DNA from: Polyporus tsugae
Lineage: Eukaryota > Basidiomycota > Agaricomycetes > Polyporales > Polyporaceae
Assembly (NCBI GenBank): GCA_024305745.1
Contig: JAHRBS010000010.1
Coordinates: 2,239,501-2,303,500, forward strand
Direction of reading: 5' to 3'
DNA: 64,000 bases
The stretch's first letter is position 1; the number at the start of each line of letters is the position of its first letter. The notes below the pieces were generated by a model that ran no database searches, was not told the DNA's origin, and saw only the letters and a list, made by a program, of their open reading frames with translations. This document shows, one piece after another, positions 9,456-20,782 of the stretch. The position numbers and the translations under genes were made by a program.

Positions 9456-12400
9456 TCGGAGGGTGCAGTGGTATCCGAGTCTGAGACGCACTTGGCGCTA
9501 GAACTAGTGGACAGATAGCAAGAGCATGTCGTGGGGCGGAGGGCGAGGATCTGACCGGAGAGCTTGATTCCAGAGGCAGGCTGCGCGAGGTTCTGCGTGA
9601 GTACACATTCAACGTGCACAGACTTCTCCTCAATTGCAATGGTCTTCATAATCGCGAGGCAAGCTTGCTTATCGCACCGGATAAGGGTTGCAAAAAGGTC
9701 ACAAACCATGTACCCGTTTGGATCGAGAAGGTCTGAAGTGTCATAGTTTGGACGAAGCTTGAACTCAGAGGTGTAGCCTCAGACACGTAGAAGACGTTTA
9801 TGGGATTTTTGAGTGTATTCGGGTGTAATCATGAGGCGACATATGGATGCCTTATGGATCTTCTTGCCCTCGTACTCGAGCCAGTGGTTGACATCAGCAG
9901 AGATATTTGCTGGGCGAGGGAGCTTGTGAATGTCTGATTTCTCGATGGCTTCCTCAAAATCAAGCCCTTCAGCACTGTCGCAGGCAGGGTCGAGCTGGGA
10001 GCGAGCACCGGTCGACTGGTTGGAGACGAAATCGTGGAGTTGGTGGTCCATCATTGCATAGACATCAGTGGGCTGGGGATGAGGATCAGTGCCGGTGGTC
10101 CAGCCTGACTCGGACTTGGAGAGTGAATGCGTGGACAAGGGGGGAGTAGGGAACATCATGATAGTGGTATGGACAGGGAATGGGCCCGGGTCTGATGATG
10201 CCGAGAGGGAGGGTGCAGCTTCCACGGACTGGGTGGTGCCCACCATGCATGAGGCCTCAGGGGCTCCGACAAGTTCATCCGGTTCTAGAGACCTATCTTC
10301 AGGTTCGTCCAGCGCCACACCAGGCCAAGAGCCATCGGGGCGCTGGCAGAACAGGTCTGCCGACGTTGAGGAGGTGAAAGCAGCATCAAAGTTGATCGTT
10401 ACATTGATGCGATTGAGGAGTTCTTGCACCTGAGCTCTACCAGTGTACCATGCCGACTCAAGGGAGACCGTTTTGACGGTGGCGCAACCCGGCCATGATT
10501 CAGGGTTCAAGTGATCGAGGTGTTCGGTCCGGGTGATCTTGAGGCAACGGAATCCTGGGTCTAGATGCAGATGCTGAGTAAAGATTGCATCGAGGTCCAT
10601 GGCAGCTGCAAGCCGATCAAGCAGTTTTTTGAAAGAGAAGTTAGGGTTATGTGCACCCTGCATACGCATGCGACCAAATAGAGTCTCGAGTCGATCATTA
10701 CCTAGCCAAAAGAGATAGAAGGGCTGCATGTCATCCAGGAGCTGTTGTTTTGCCACACAGAAGTAGGCATTCTTCACGGTCGTTTGCATGTCGCCGTACA
10801 ACTGGTTGGGCATGAAGTTGACCCCGCCGTGTCAGAACAAGGCAAATGATGCATGTGCAAACTTGCTAAGCGAAGTGAGTTGCTCGGTGAGTGACCATTC
10901 TGGGCGAATAAATGCATCCATGAAAGCCACAAACAGCTCGCCCACTGCGCCGATGAGGTGCGCCTCCTGAAGCGCTGCCGGGTCACATCGAGTTGTGGGG
11001 AGAGTAGTGATCTCCTCAATGGCTTCAAGGAACTCAATAGCCCGAGGGACATCCTGGGAATCTGCGGGGTTCATGAGCTGCTCGACGTCACTCTCAGTAC
11101 GATCACCGCGGCGCAGGTGCCTCTTGAAAGTCTCGTGGTTGATGATTGTGGTACCAATCATCACACCCTCTTGTGTACGAAACAGACGACCAATGCCTGA
11201 AAGCCATCGAATTGTCAGCATTTATAGCATTGGATAAGGCTCGAACCAACTTACACTTCAACTTGTGCTTCCAGTCAAAGTCACCCGTAATGTCGCTCTC
11301 CCCAACGAGAAGGTTCAGCCCTTGCAGATTCCCCAGATAAGAAAACGATAGACCATGGCCCGTTGTCCCGCATCACCGTCAGATGCAAAAGACCAGATAG
11401 GTCCAAATTGTGCTGCACCAACAGTGTTCCATGCCTCAACAACCTTGGAGAGGAGCTCGCCAGAATCTCATAGTGATTCCGCCTTGCACGTAGGGGAGAT
11501 GAGGACAGGGTAAGCCCCCCGAAGAGATCTCCCAAAGGAGCTGACCACAATAATAGACGCCTCCTTGCCGTAGTGTAACGTTCCCTCGAAAAGCTGCCAG
11601 GCTAGGTTGATAGCTGTCTCGAATGTTGAGAGACGCGTGTTCACGGAGGTGGAGTGCTCCCTGCAGAAGCCTTCAACAGAGTTGGTGTGAGGGAAGTAGC
11701 ACACGGTCTCCTCCATGTTCACCTCATCCCACATGAGCACAACGCCAGAACAGAATGGACGAGCAGGGTCTAAGGATGGGATCTTTGAGAGAAAGATCTC
11801 CTTGATGTTGAAGAGGATGTCATCTAGCTTGGGCGCCCTGAGTGAGGGCATCAACTTGGTGAACGATGCAGCACAACGGAGGGTATGGAGGGATGGCAGA
11901 GCAATGTATTGACTCATCGAGTACAATAACTTACGGCCGCCTAGACGAAGCACAAGGAGTGCCATGTCGTGATCCTCGCTGTCATATCCGCGCGCTTGGT
12001 AAGCTCCGTTGAGAGCTTCCTCGATGCGACTAATGACCTTCGCAACACTAGTCTTCTCCTTTAAGCACCGAGCAACCAGCTGGTCGAGGCGAGGGATGTC
12101 TGCCGTCGCCACCGCCATCATGAAGCGATGGCAGTCGTCGAGTTTCTGGATTGCAGCTGCGCACTTCTGCAACAGGTTAAGGCTCTAATGGATTACGGTT
12201 GTGAGCATCCAAGTACACCTTACGCTGAGCGGCAGCCTTGTGATGCATACCTTAAGCTTCCAGTGCTGCAAAGTTTTGTCATGATCACGAAGGAGCTCGC
12301 GCAGCTGCTCGTGCATCAAGTATGCATGATTCGTGTGTGGGAGAGCAAACTGGGCCATGGCAGCTAACCGCGCCACCTTCTCTCGGGTGGTGATGCAGTC

Positions 12401-13288
12401 CAAGCAGGCCTCGCTTCCGTTCGCGCAGACACAGGTGCAGCCATCTGAGTGAACCCGAAACTGCGACCCATCCTTCTCCACTGAGCAGAACTGGTACCCT
12501 AGAGCCGATGCCGTGAAGCCGTGACGCTGGAAGGGATACAACTCGAAAAACTTGTTGTGTGGCCACTCGAGCGGAATTCCAGGGCAGTGCGACAAAGACT
12601 CGGCCTGAATGTCCGCATGTTGACGTATATCGGTGTGGGGTAGAATATCCAGTTCCATATCTGAGCCATCGCTACATAACACTCATTTCAACACAATGGG
12701 TAAGGAAAACAAAACATTAACGGCCACATACCAGGATTCCGTGCCGGAGTAGATCATGTTACCATATCCATGGGGTGTAAAGACCTCAAACAGCTCGAGA
12801 ACGTCATTGGGGGGAGGCGAAGGGGTACGCGGAGCCATGGGAGCAGTCAGAAAGTTAGCCCAAGACCGGGGAGACGAGGTGGGTGGGAGGACAATTTGAC
12901 GGAGCATGCGTGCTTCATCGCAGATAGCCGTCTCGACACTAGGTGGTTGAAGTCCGGGAGCTGCGCATAGCTTCTTGCAGAGCTTTCCAGATTGGTGGGT
13001 GGAGAGTGTACCGGTTGTTTGGGTCTTTCGGTTACCTGTGTTGACCGTCGTCCCGCATAAGTTGCAGTGGACATGCCAAATTCCATCTTCCTGAAGCTCC
13101 CAGTGAAGGTTTTCATCCAGCACCGGAAGACGAGCATGGATGGGCTGACCGAGGGAGATATCACCAAAAGGACCGTCGTATCTTGATGGAAAAATACCGG
13201 TGAAAGCGAGAGGAACATTGGATCGAGGACCAGGCCCTTGGTGCATGACTGGCAAGCGAGCCGTGCCAGGGCCCTCGGGAGAATCCAT

Positions 13289-13761
13289 ACCCTCCGAGTG
13301 CCAAGACCAGCCAGAAGATCCCAGAGAAAGATAGACAGAGAAATATAGAGGATTGTGTATTAAACGAGTGAGATAGTCTGTCCTCCTGCGTAGTAAGTAG
13401 GACGGACGAGGTTTACGGTGCAGGAGGAGCGAGCAAGACGCGCGTCGACGCGTGCGGGCGGCAAACCGACGTGTCAGTCACGTGGTCTTCTCTACCAATC
13501 CCACAACTGGACAATGTTATTCTGTGAACCAGTTGCCCACATCCCGCTCTCAAAATTTCTAAAACAGCTTCTTAATTCTCATAGACATAGCATACAAAAT
13601 ATCTCGCCGATATGTTTGGGTGAACACAAGTTTTACCAGTCTACACTCGAAAGTCGCGATCATGGACCTCGGACACTGGTAGGGGGGAGGGTCAAGGTGA
13701 GGACGGTGTCCCCGATTTAGATCTTGCCTCCCTCTTGCGGTAGGCCAATCTTACTTCAAAG
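13289..13761. other. Intergenic, upstream of the decayed transposase-like gene
   Basis: No gene is recognised. It contains the GCGGTAGGCCAA word (13737-13748) shared with the repeat at 3271-3282, close to the left arm of the long inverted repeat. Confidence 0.5.
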
Positions 13762-14358
13762 GGGCTTGTGACATCCGTGACTGAGCACGTGAAATGGGCG
13801 CCTGAAGAGAAGTAAAGGTTAATATCAAGTTCGATTCCGCATCACCTAATTTGGACTTGTCTAGACGCCAAGCCGCCGTGAGCGACAGAACTTTTGTATC
13901 TCCTCTCTCATGAGGACCAAGTTTAAAAATTGAGAACCATAACCTTGTGGATTAATGACCTGTATACAAAGTTATGGTCGCAAATTTCTGTCTAAGACCC
14001 TGCCTCCCAAGACTATAGTTTCTTGGTGGTTTCTCCCAGCCAAAAGTGACTGAGCGTGACAGGTTCTAATCACGCGATGCCCCCGAAAGTGCGCTGGCCA
14101 TTCTTAGGCTCGGGAGGCAGGGTCTTAGACAGAAATTTGCGACCATAACTTTGTATACAGGTCATTAATCCACAAGGTTATGGTTCTTAATTTTTAAACT
14201 TGGTCCTCATGAGAGAGGAGATACAAAAGTTCTGTCGCTCACGGCGGCTTGGCGTCTAGACAAGTCCGAATTAGGTGATGCGGAATCGAACTTGATATTA
14301 ACCTTTACTTCTCTTCAGGCACCCATTTCACGTGCTCGGTCACGGATGTCACAAGCCC
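13762..14358. repeat. Long inverted repeat (foldback element), 247-bp arms
   Basis: The left arm 13762-14008 and right arm 14112-14358 are reverse complements with 4 mismatches in 247 positions, separated by a 103-nt spacer. No protein is encoded and no target duplication is obvious at the outer ends. Each arm contains AGTTCGATTCC (13828-13838, and its mirror at 14282-14292), close to the Pol III B-box consensus. Part of an arm plus the spacer is related to the sequence at 3115-3260, so this is a dispersed family. Read as one RNA it would form a very long hairpin. Confidence 0.9.
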
Positions 14359-14456
14359 GCTGCTGGTGGTCGTTTTGGACTACTCAAGACTTGCCTTGGG
14401 AGTTTTCTGGATCCGCTTGAACTCGGGATATACATCCGTCTTGTACAATCTTGTAT

Positions 14457-14557
14457 CCTTCGATAGCTCAGTTGGAAGAGCGTGAGACTGTAATTGAATA
14501 CCTTCCTCCCAATGTTGGGGCATCTCAAGGTCACTGGTTCGATCCCGGTTCGAAGGA
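14457..14557 (+). tRNA. tRNA-Tyr (GUA) with intron
   Basis: A full cloverleaf can be drawn. The acceptor stem CCTTCGA pairs with TCGAAGG, discriminator A. The D arm is GCTC/GAGC. The anticodon stem TGAGA pairs with TCTCA around anticodon GTA (14490-14492). The T arm ACTGG/CCGGT has loop TTCGATC. A 28-nt intron (14494-14521) sits one base 3' of the anticodon, as in other eukaryotic tRNA-Tyr genes. CCA is not encoded. Confidence 0.95.
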
Positions 14558-14579
14558 TCCCAGACTCCAAGAAAATCGA

Positions 14580-14586
14580 TTTTTTT
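14580..14586 (+). terminator. RNA polymerase III terminator
   Basis: A run of seven T residues lies 22 nt past the tRNA-Tyr discriminator base, typical of Pol III termination. Confidence 0.8.
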
Positions 14587-14776
14587 CACTGATGAAGCTT
14601 GAGATTTTTACAGCAGTGAGTAACAAAACCTGGCACACAGTCATTTGAAAGGCAAGATGGGAGGTTTTGACTGCAGTGATACACATTTTGGACTCCGTTA
14701 TATGATGAGGTAGTCCAGACTCCAGTCAAGGGGATAGTGTACATACATGGATCTAGAATAAGTTACACAAAATGTG

Positions 14777-16016
14777 TTACTCATTTACGCATCCTCTTCT
14801 TGAATCTTTCCATGACCTAGAGCGATGATGATTCTCAGCGCCTTCGCGCATACCCGCAAAGTGAGCACGCACCATCTCGTCTGTTGCCATTTGCGCGCGG
14901 TCAGATGGTCGACGATACTCGTGGTCATCAGGTCGCAGACCCATCGCCTCTAACTTAGCATCGCGCATAATATCAGCGTCTGACTTGGCCTTGAGGTTTG
15001 GACGATAAACTAATGCAGTGGTGAGTGTTGCGGTTCCAAGATACAAGGACCAAGGGAATGAGGGACGGTACATACAGCGTGCCGCTGAAAGATGCCCCTC
15101 GTCGTCGGCTTTCTTCGATCGCTCCTTGCGGAGCTCGGACATATGACGTTTGGCCTTCTCGGTCTCCTCGATGTTCTTTAGACGAGTGCTGTGGGCCCAC
15201 ATAATTAGCAAACGAAGCGATGTGGAAGAGAAGTTACGCACTCCATGCCTAGGTCAACCTCGGGTATCGCAGTCAACATCGCGAGACTGTTTGTCACGTT
15301 CCCTTCCTCCTCCTTCTTCTGGGCAGCTTTAGAGAGTCGGAACAACTCAGCGTAGGGGTCCGCCGGACCGTCGTCTGTCGTCTCGTCCTGCATCGCACCC
15401 CGTCTGAGCTTCATGTTCTCCTCAATGTATGCCATCCTTGAAGTAGTTGAGCTATATGCGAGGACACCAGAAGAGAATAACGCACATGTGCTTGTCAACG
15501 TCAAGGGCATTCGTTTGCTGGGTGAAGTTGTTCGTCCGGACGACCCTCCTCGCTTTGGCTTCTGCATCCTCAGGGTCCCTGAACAATGGGGTTATGGCAT
15601 CGTGAACACACAACGACGACTCGAATGCAACTCACTCCTCCTCCTCTTTGTCCTGCGTTGATGCACCGGGTTTAAGTCCGTACGCCTCCTCCTCGCCTTC
15701 CTTCGGTCGCTTCCGCTTCTTCTTAACGTCACCTTTTGTAAGTTTCGCCGCGTCGATGCCTTCCCTGGACTTTCTGAGCCTCCGCAGCTCGATGAGGTCG
15801 GAAATGCTGTGGTCGTCTTTGTGTAAGCTCGAGCCATATAGGCCAACTGGAACTACGTGCAAGTACCTACTCTAATTTCTCCTCGTCCTGCTCCTGTTCC
15901 TTGGGGTCTTCAGCCGCAGAGGACTCATCCTCACCTCGAGACGACAACTGCCTTGAGCGAGGCGGTGGCCGAGAGCGTTTCTTGAAGATGGGGGCGGGGG
16001 CAGAGTCGGTGGACAT
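14777..16016 (-). CDS. TLS1: TLS1/C9orf78 (HCC59) family spliceosome-associated protein
   Basis: Six exons (16016-15871, 15806-15636, 15578-15486, 15436-15242, 15188-15076, 15009-14777) give 316 aa. Family landmarks are in order: DLIELRRLRKSREGIDAAKL near residue 50, HMMAYIEENMKLRRG in the middle, and IPEVDLGMDTRLKNIEETEK, which reads correctly only across an intron. The homologues human C9orf78 and fission yeast Tls1 bind the helicase Brr2 and affect splicing, including of telomere-maintenance transcripts. Those roles are known for the family and only inferred here. The N-terminus is acidic and Arg-rich. The first two introns could shift by a few bases, but this model closes exactly. Confidence 0.88.
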
Positions 16017-16262
16017 GACGGCAAGCGGTCAAGTCTCGTTGGACAGTATCTCCGAACAAAGCGGAGCAACTACATACATCACGTGCATGTTTCCACGGCA
16101 CATAAGTAGAAAGAACAGGTAAATTGTAAAGTCCATGCCATTACAAAAGTCCAAGACGCGGGGTTGAGATTCAAGGGGCGGCGAAGCATATGGTAGTGGT
16201 ACACATGGTAAAGATACAGAGAACGCCGAAGGGAATCCAACCAAACACATCTATGGGTTACT

Positions 16263-17813
16263 CTATCGGGGGTCGACTGCGGGGGTGTTTGAACCTGAGG
16301 TCGAAGGTGGGACAGAAGAGCCTGAAGGCGGCGTGGACGACTCCGCGACAACCCTAGGCTGTTCAGAGGGAGGACTCTGCGCAGTAATAACCTGGACTGG
16401 TGCCTGCGGGGGGGTGTTCGACGTGGAGTGAAGAGACGAGCCATCGCCTGGAGACGCAGGTCCGTGGAGTAGGAGCGACTCTGGTGGGCGAAGGCCTCCC
16501 CGACGTAGACGAGGAGCAATGGATTGCCGGCGATCGTCATTGAGGTCTGTTGTGCTTGACCTCCGGGACAAGGCGGCGAGAGACATGGGTTCTGGCGAGG
16601 CGGAAGAGGATGTCGTCATGGAATACCACATCTGTGATGAACTGGGGTTGGAACTGGTCGACGGCCAACCTAACTCGTCAACGGTGACGTTACCCAACGA
16701 CGACGCCCCCGCCCTACGACGCGCCATCCAAGCGCTGAGGTCGAGAGACCCCCTTGTGCCAGTGTCTGCGGCAGTAGAAGACGACTCGGTGCGCCTCGTA
16801 GCATCTACAGAACTTGACCTCCCGATGGCATCCCCAGACGACTCCCGTGGCCCATCGTCCTGAGTGGCACTATTCCTGATGGCAGTGCGACGACGAGACG
16901 TGAATCCCGCAAACTCGGTTGAGGAATCCATGGTCCGAGAGCGTTGCGGGCGCCGAACGGTTGGTTGCCGTGTTAGGGAGGACGAGCCAGGACCACCAAG
17001 TCCCATCCATCCTGTCGTCGCGAAACCAGTCGAGGGCGATCGTGGGGGGCTGTTCATAAGCCAAGATCCGGTAGGCTCAGCAGGATGTGGAGAGCCTGTG
17101 TTTCGCTCCGTAGAGCGGGAGATAGAGCCGGGAAGGTCATATGTCGACGGGAGATACGCATCGTATAGATCCGTGTTGATCTGCGCTCCTTCGACCTGGC
17201 CGGAGCTGCCCAGCATGGTGCCGTACTCTTCATCTCCGTCGGAGTCTGATAAGATGTCGTGGAACGTGGTGCTATATGGACGAGGTGGAGGAAGGGGAAC
17301 GCTACGACGGGCTCTATCTCTCAAGGATCCTTGGCCACTGCGGTAAATGTGGAGGGGTGCCGCTTGCATGCGGAGGCTTTTCGCAGTTCTTTCTGAGATC
17401 AGTCGACGGTCCACGGGGTTAGGCCGTTGCTTGCGTTCGGCCAATTCCTACAAACGTTACTTGCTTAGGGGATGTATAGGACGCACAGTGGCTCGGGACT
17501 CGCACCTTGACCAAAACGTCTATTAATGTGGTTGTGAACGCGTCACCCTCGTCCAGCTCCTCAACGAAGGATTCGTAGGTGATTGAAGGTCCCTCCTTCT
17601 CAACCTTCATCCGTTTTATGGTGCCCTGCCTGTGAGGTGATCGTCAGTCAAGCCGACGCAGGTGAAGTCGGATGAAAGGACGCGGTACTCACACCAGGTT
17701 TTTGACTTTGTTCCGAAGCACTTCATCGTGATACTCGAGAGTCCTGGAGAATCAATGGAAGCTGAGCACATACTAGGAGGATCTTGCAGCGTTCGCACAA
17801 ACCATTTGCCCAT
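16263..17813 (-). CDS. Ser/Pro/Arg-rich protein of unknown function
   Basis: Four exons (17813-17803, 17743-17693, 17629-17506, 17447-16263) close at 456 aa. The first exon is only 11 nt; joining it gives MGKWTLEYHDEVLRNKVKNL, which looks natural, but its donor is the weak GTTTGT. Residues 1-90 look folded and helical, with an acidic YESFVEELDEGDAF segment. The rest is low complexity, with Ser/Thr/Pro/Arg stretches, RRS-type basic motifs and many possible phosphorylation sites. No domain is recognised. It is divergent to TFIIB with a 458-bp shared upstream region. The long last exon is secure; the start is less so. Confidence 0.7.
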
Positions 17814-18271
17814 GGCGAAGAGGTAAGCGGTGGTGGCAGCGGACGAAGGACGGAGTCCCACCGCGTAAGCGCGGGCAGGAGAATAAGACGAGCGCACGCT
17901 GGATGCTGATTGGCTGGACTGTAGTTACTAATATTTTCCCCCGATAAGGGCGGGTTTGGCGGATATCCGGCTCCGTCAGCCACACTCGTTGACTCCACGC
18001 TTCTTGTCGCCCACCACCACCATCCTCGGCGTCGTCGAGCCTTTGGACAGGTTCTGTCTTGCATACGGCATCGTCTCTGCGTGGTTTTGTGCAGTGGTAT
18101 GTTTTCATGTTGTTTCTAACCAACGTGATAACATCATCTCCAGCAGACAACTAGCCAATTGATACCAACGCCCCCCGATCGGAGCAAAACTCGACGTTAC
18201 CCGACCATCGCTCTCCACCACTCATTTCTTCTGCTCGTCGTCCTCTGTCGCACCCATAGCCCACATCTGCC
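17814..18271. promoter_or_regulatory. Divergent promoter: unknown gene / TFIIB
   Basis: 458 bp between two divergently transcribed genes. No coding exon is supported. It must hold both 5' UTRs and promoters; I see no clear TATA box. Confidence 0.5.
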
Positions 18272-19393
18272 ATGGCATACGCTCAGCCGTTCCCTCTCGC
18301 GCAGCCAGCTCAGAAAACCCTGTTGCCGACTTTCGGTCCTGACCTCGCCGTCCGCCTCATCTGCCCCGAGTGCAGAGACCCCAATCCGAACATCGTCGAG
18401 GAGTTCAGCAGCGGAGACCTAGTATGCGGCACTTGTGGGCTAGTATTGGGCGACAGGATCGTCGACACCAGAAGTGAGTGGCGGGTAAGTGTCTCCATTT
18501 CCCCACATCCGGTCAGTGCTGTCGGCTCGACCTCCTAACAACGTGTCTAGACGTTCGCAAATGACGAGGGTGACGACCCGTCCCGTGTCGGTGCGGCGTC
18601 AGACCCCCTCATGGAAGGCATAGAGCAGCTGGACACCACCATCTCCTTCAAGGACGGTGGTTCCGGCATCGCGCGGGAGCTGCAGCGCGCAGCGTCTCGT
18701 GCGAACTCCTCGCGGTCAGAACGCAATCTCTTGCAGGCGTTCCGTGACATCTCGAGCTGGTGCGACCAGTTTTCCCTTCCCAAAACCATCTCCGATATCG
18801 CGAAGCAGCTGTATAAGCGATCGGACGAGGAGAAACTCCTCCGCGGCAAGCCACTCGAGGCAGTAATCGCGGCGTGCATTTTCATCGCGTGTCGACAGGC
18901 GCACGTTCCCCGTACGTTCCGCGAGATCTGCAACCTCACCCACGTCAGCAAGAAGGTACTCGGGCAGTGCTACAAGGCACTCGAGCAGGCGTTTAACCTT
19001 ACCCCTGGCGCGTCTCAGGACCGCCACTCCATCACGCCCAGCGGGACCACCGGTGCGGAGGACCTACTGGTGCGGTACTGCAACCACCTCGACTTGCCTC
19101 CGAGTTTCCAGCCCGTTTGCTCGGATATCATCGTCAAGGCTCGCGAGCTGGGTATTGCAGACGGCCGTTCGCCTGTGTCTATCGCGGGTGGCGCCATCTA
19201 CTTCACGTGCTACTTGCTGGACAAGCCGAAGACCATCCGCGAGATCAGCACGGTCGCAGGCGTCAGCGAAGGCACCATCAAGCTTGTTTACAAGCTTTAC
19301 TACGCGGATAAGGAGAAGCTAGTGAAGGAGGAGTGGATCAAGGACGGGAAGGCGAAGCTCGAGAGGCTGCCTGTGGAGAGTGGATCCAAGTGA
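18272..19393 (+). CDS. SUA7: Transcription initiation factor IIB (TFIIB)
   Basis: Two exons (18272-18484, 18551-19393) give 351 aa, matching yeast TFIIB (345 aa). The N-terminal zinc ribbon has Cys31, Cys34, Cys52 and Cys55 (CPEC...CGTC). The B-reader/linker follows at RSEWR. Two cyclin-fold repeats occupy about residues 135-215 and 235-330, with [11 protein letters not shown] in the first and [14 protein letters not shown] [10 protein letters not shown] in the second. TFIIB bridges TBP on DNA to RNA polymerase II and helps select the start site. The intron falls just after the zinc ribbon and is well bounded (GTAAGT...CTAG). Confidence 0.97.
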
Positions 19394-19614
19394 GGGGGCC
19401 GTTATGAAGGATGGGGAATGCTGGAGGACCACGGACGTTGTTACTATACAATATGTAGCTCATGGAAAATCTCGTAATATCCGACACCCGTTGTATGTAT
19501 CATTATATGGCAATGACATCCATGTTATGACTCTCGCACATGGTCTGTAGTGAAGATGTAAAACAGAGGACAGTTGACGGTACAACCTGAACGTACAGTA
19601 CACGACAGAACACA

Positions 19615-20782
19615 CTACCGTTTGCCCTTCTTGCCCTTACTACTTCCATTCCTTGCGAGTGCGGCGCTGCCCTTGCCTTTACTTACTGATCGAATAGCTT
19701 TTCTAACATTCAGTACGTTGCCACCCGACGATTCCAACGACTTTTTCGACTTCTTGGTCGCCGGTTCCTTGCCAAGCTTTGAGAGGATGGCAAGATTTTG
19801 CGATTTCTCTTGCGATGCCGAGACCTCCGTAGGCTCAAACTATGGGAGGGCATCGTTTGAGATTGAGACAAGAGGGGGAACATCAACCCACGATGGGCTT
19901 ACCTTCCGCTTCATACCCTTCAGCTGCTTCTCGCCTTCCAACTTGCGGTCGAACTTGCCCAAGCTCGCAGTACTCGTCCGAGTGACGGCGAGCGTTCTGT
20001 CGATCTCCCTCTTCCGGTCGCTCAAGTTAGAACTCGCTGCTGCCCGAGCGAGGTTCGCCGTCTGCTGCTTTTCATTCTTCGCAATGCGAGCCTTGCGCTC
20101 GTCGCGCGCGACTTTTGCGGGATCGTAATCCACGTCTGGTGTTGTGGTGAGCCTCGCGCACATAGACGCGGGGGAGTAAGAGTGTAGGTTGGACGTACCG
20201 GCATTTGCGGGGACCTCCGTGAGCCATTGCACCTCCTTGTCCTTGTTCGCGCCCTTCCAGCCCCAACGGTTCACCCACTCCTGTTTCTCCTCGTCCCAGA
20301 CCTTCTTGTCCTTTCGCGTCTTCTGAATGCCCTTCGCCTTCGCAAACTGCTCCCATTTGGTCGGGGGCTTGGGCTTGGGTAGGGGCTTCGCGCGCGGGAG
20401 TTGCGTCGTGGGTGGGGGTAGCTGAGCGAGGGGTCCATCCGGGGAAGATGTTGTGGGGAGGGAGAAAAGGGAAGCGATGAGCGTTTGCACGCCGTCTCGG
20501 GCGGTGGACATGAGGTACTCTTCGAGGTCGGTCCTGAAGAAGGTTTTGGCACGAGACTTGTAATGCACGATTATAAGGGAACGTACTCATAACTCTCCGC
20601 ATCTACTGGGTTAAGGTCGGTGGTCGTCAGGAATCCGGGGTCGACTTCCAGTGGAATGTCCTTCTCGACAAGGACAGCTTTTCTGCAGGCGCGTCGACAC
20701 GTCAACGCCGGGTAGTTGGCCTGAGAAAAGAGCTCACTTACTGCTTTGCCTCGTGTGCCGCGAGGATGTCTGATACGTCCAT
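19615..20782 (-). CDS. RRS1: Ribosome biogenesis regulatory protein RRS1
   Basis: Five exons (20782-20742, 20682-20587, 20533-20199, 20135-19903, 19839-19615) give 309 aa. The conserved RRS1 core is plain: VEKDIPLEVDPGFLTTTDLNP, then LPRAKPLPKPKPPTKWEQFA, KGIQKTRKDKKVWDE and WGWKGANKD. RRS1 with RPF2 delivers the 5S RNP to the pre-60S particle in the nucleolus. The tail is Lys-rich (KSKKSLESS, KGKKGKR), as expected of a nucleolar protein. The 41-nt first exon encodes only the first 13 residues and part of codon 14. Its head faces the 3' end of TIP41 in the same orientation. Confidence 0.95.

Larger units (their letters stand above)
3680..13288 (-). pseudogene. Decayed transposase-like gene, interrupted by a copia element
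   Basis: A long multi-exon reading frame runs from 13288 to 3680. Its architecture matches, by recall, a family expanded in Agaricomycetes: an N-terminal Cys/His cluster (CNLCGTT), a middle segment with DEV...TNSVEGFCREH, FASDGDAGQ and DFDWKH, then LGNDRLETLFGRMR, and a Cys-rich C-terminus (CGFCG...C...CTIPGC). The FGR block and spaced acidic residues suggest a P-element-like RNase H transposase, but this is tentative. It is broken three ways: in-frame TGA at 11468-11470, 10832-10834 and 9779-9781; a one-base frameshift near 11347-11375; and insertion of the copia element at 4949-9455. Without the insertion the frame is continuous across the target site (TAPS joined to ESLD). Apparent introns lie at 12672-12731, 12185-12250, 11197-11254, 4518-4587 and 4253-4326. 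Confidence 0.75.
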
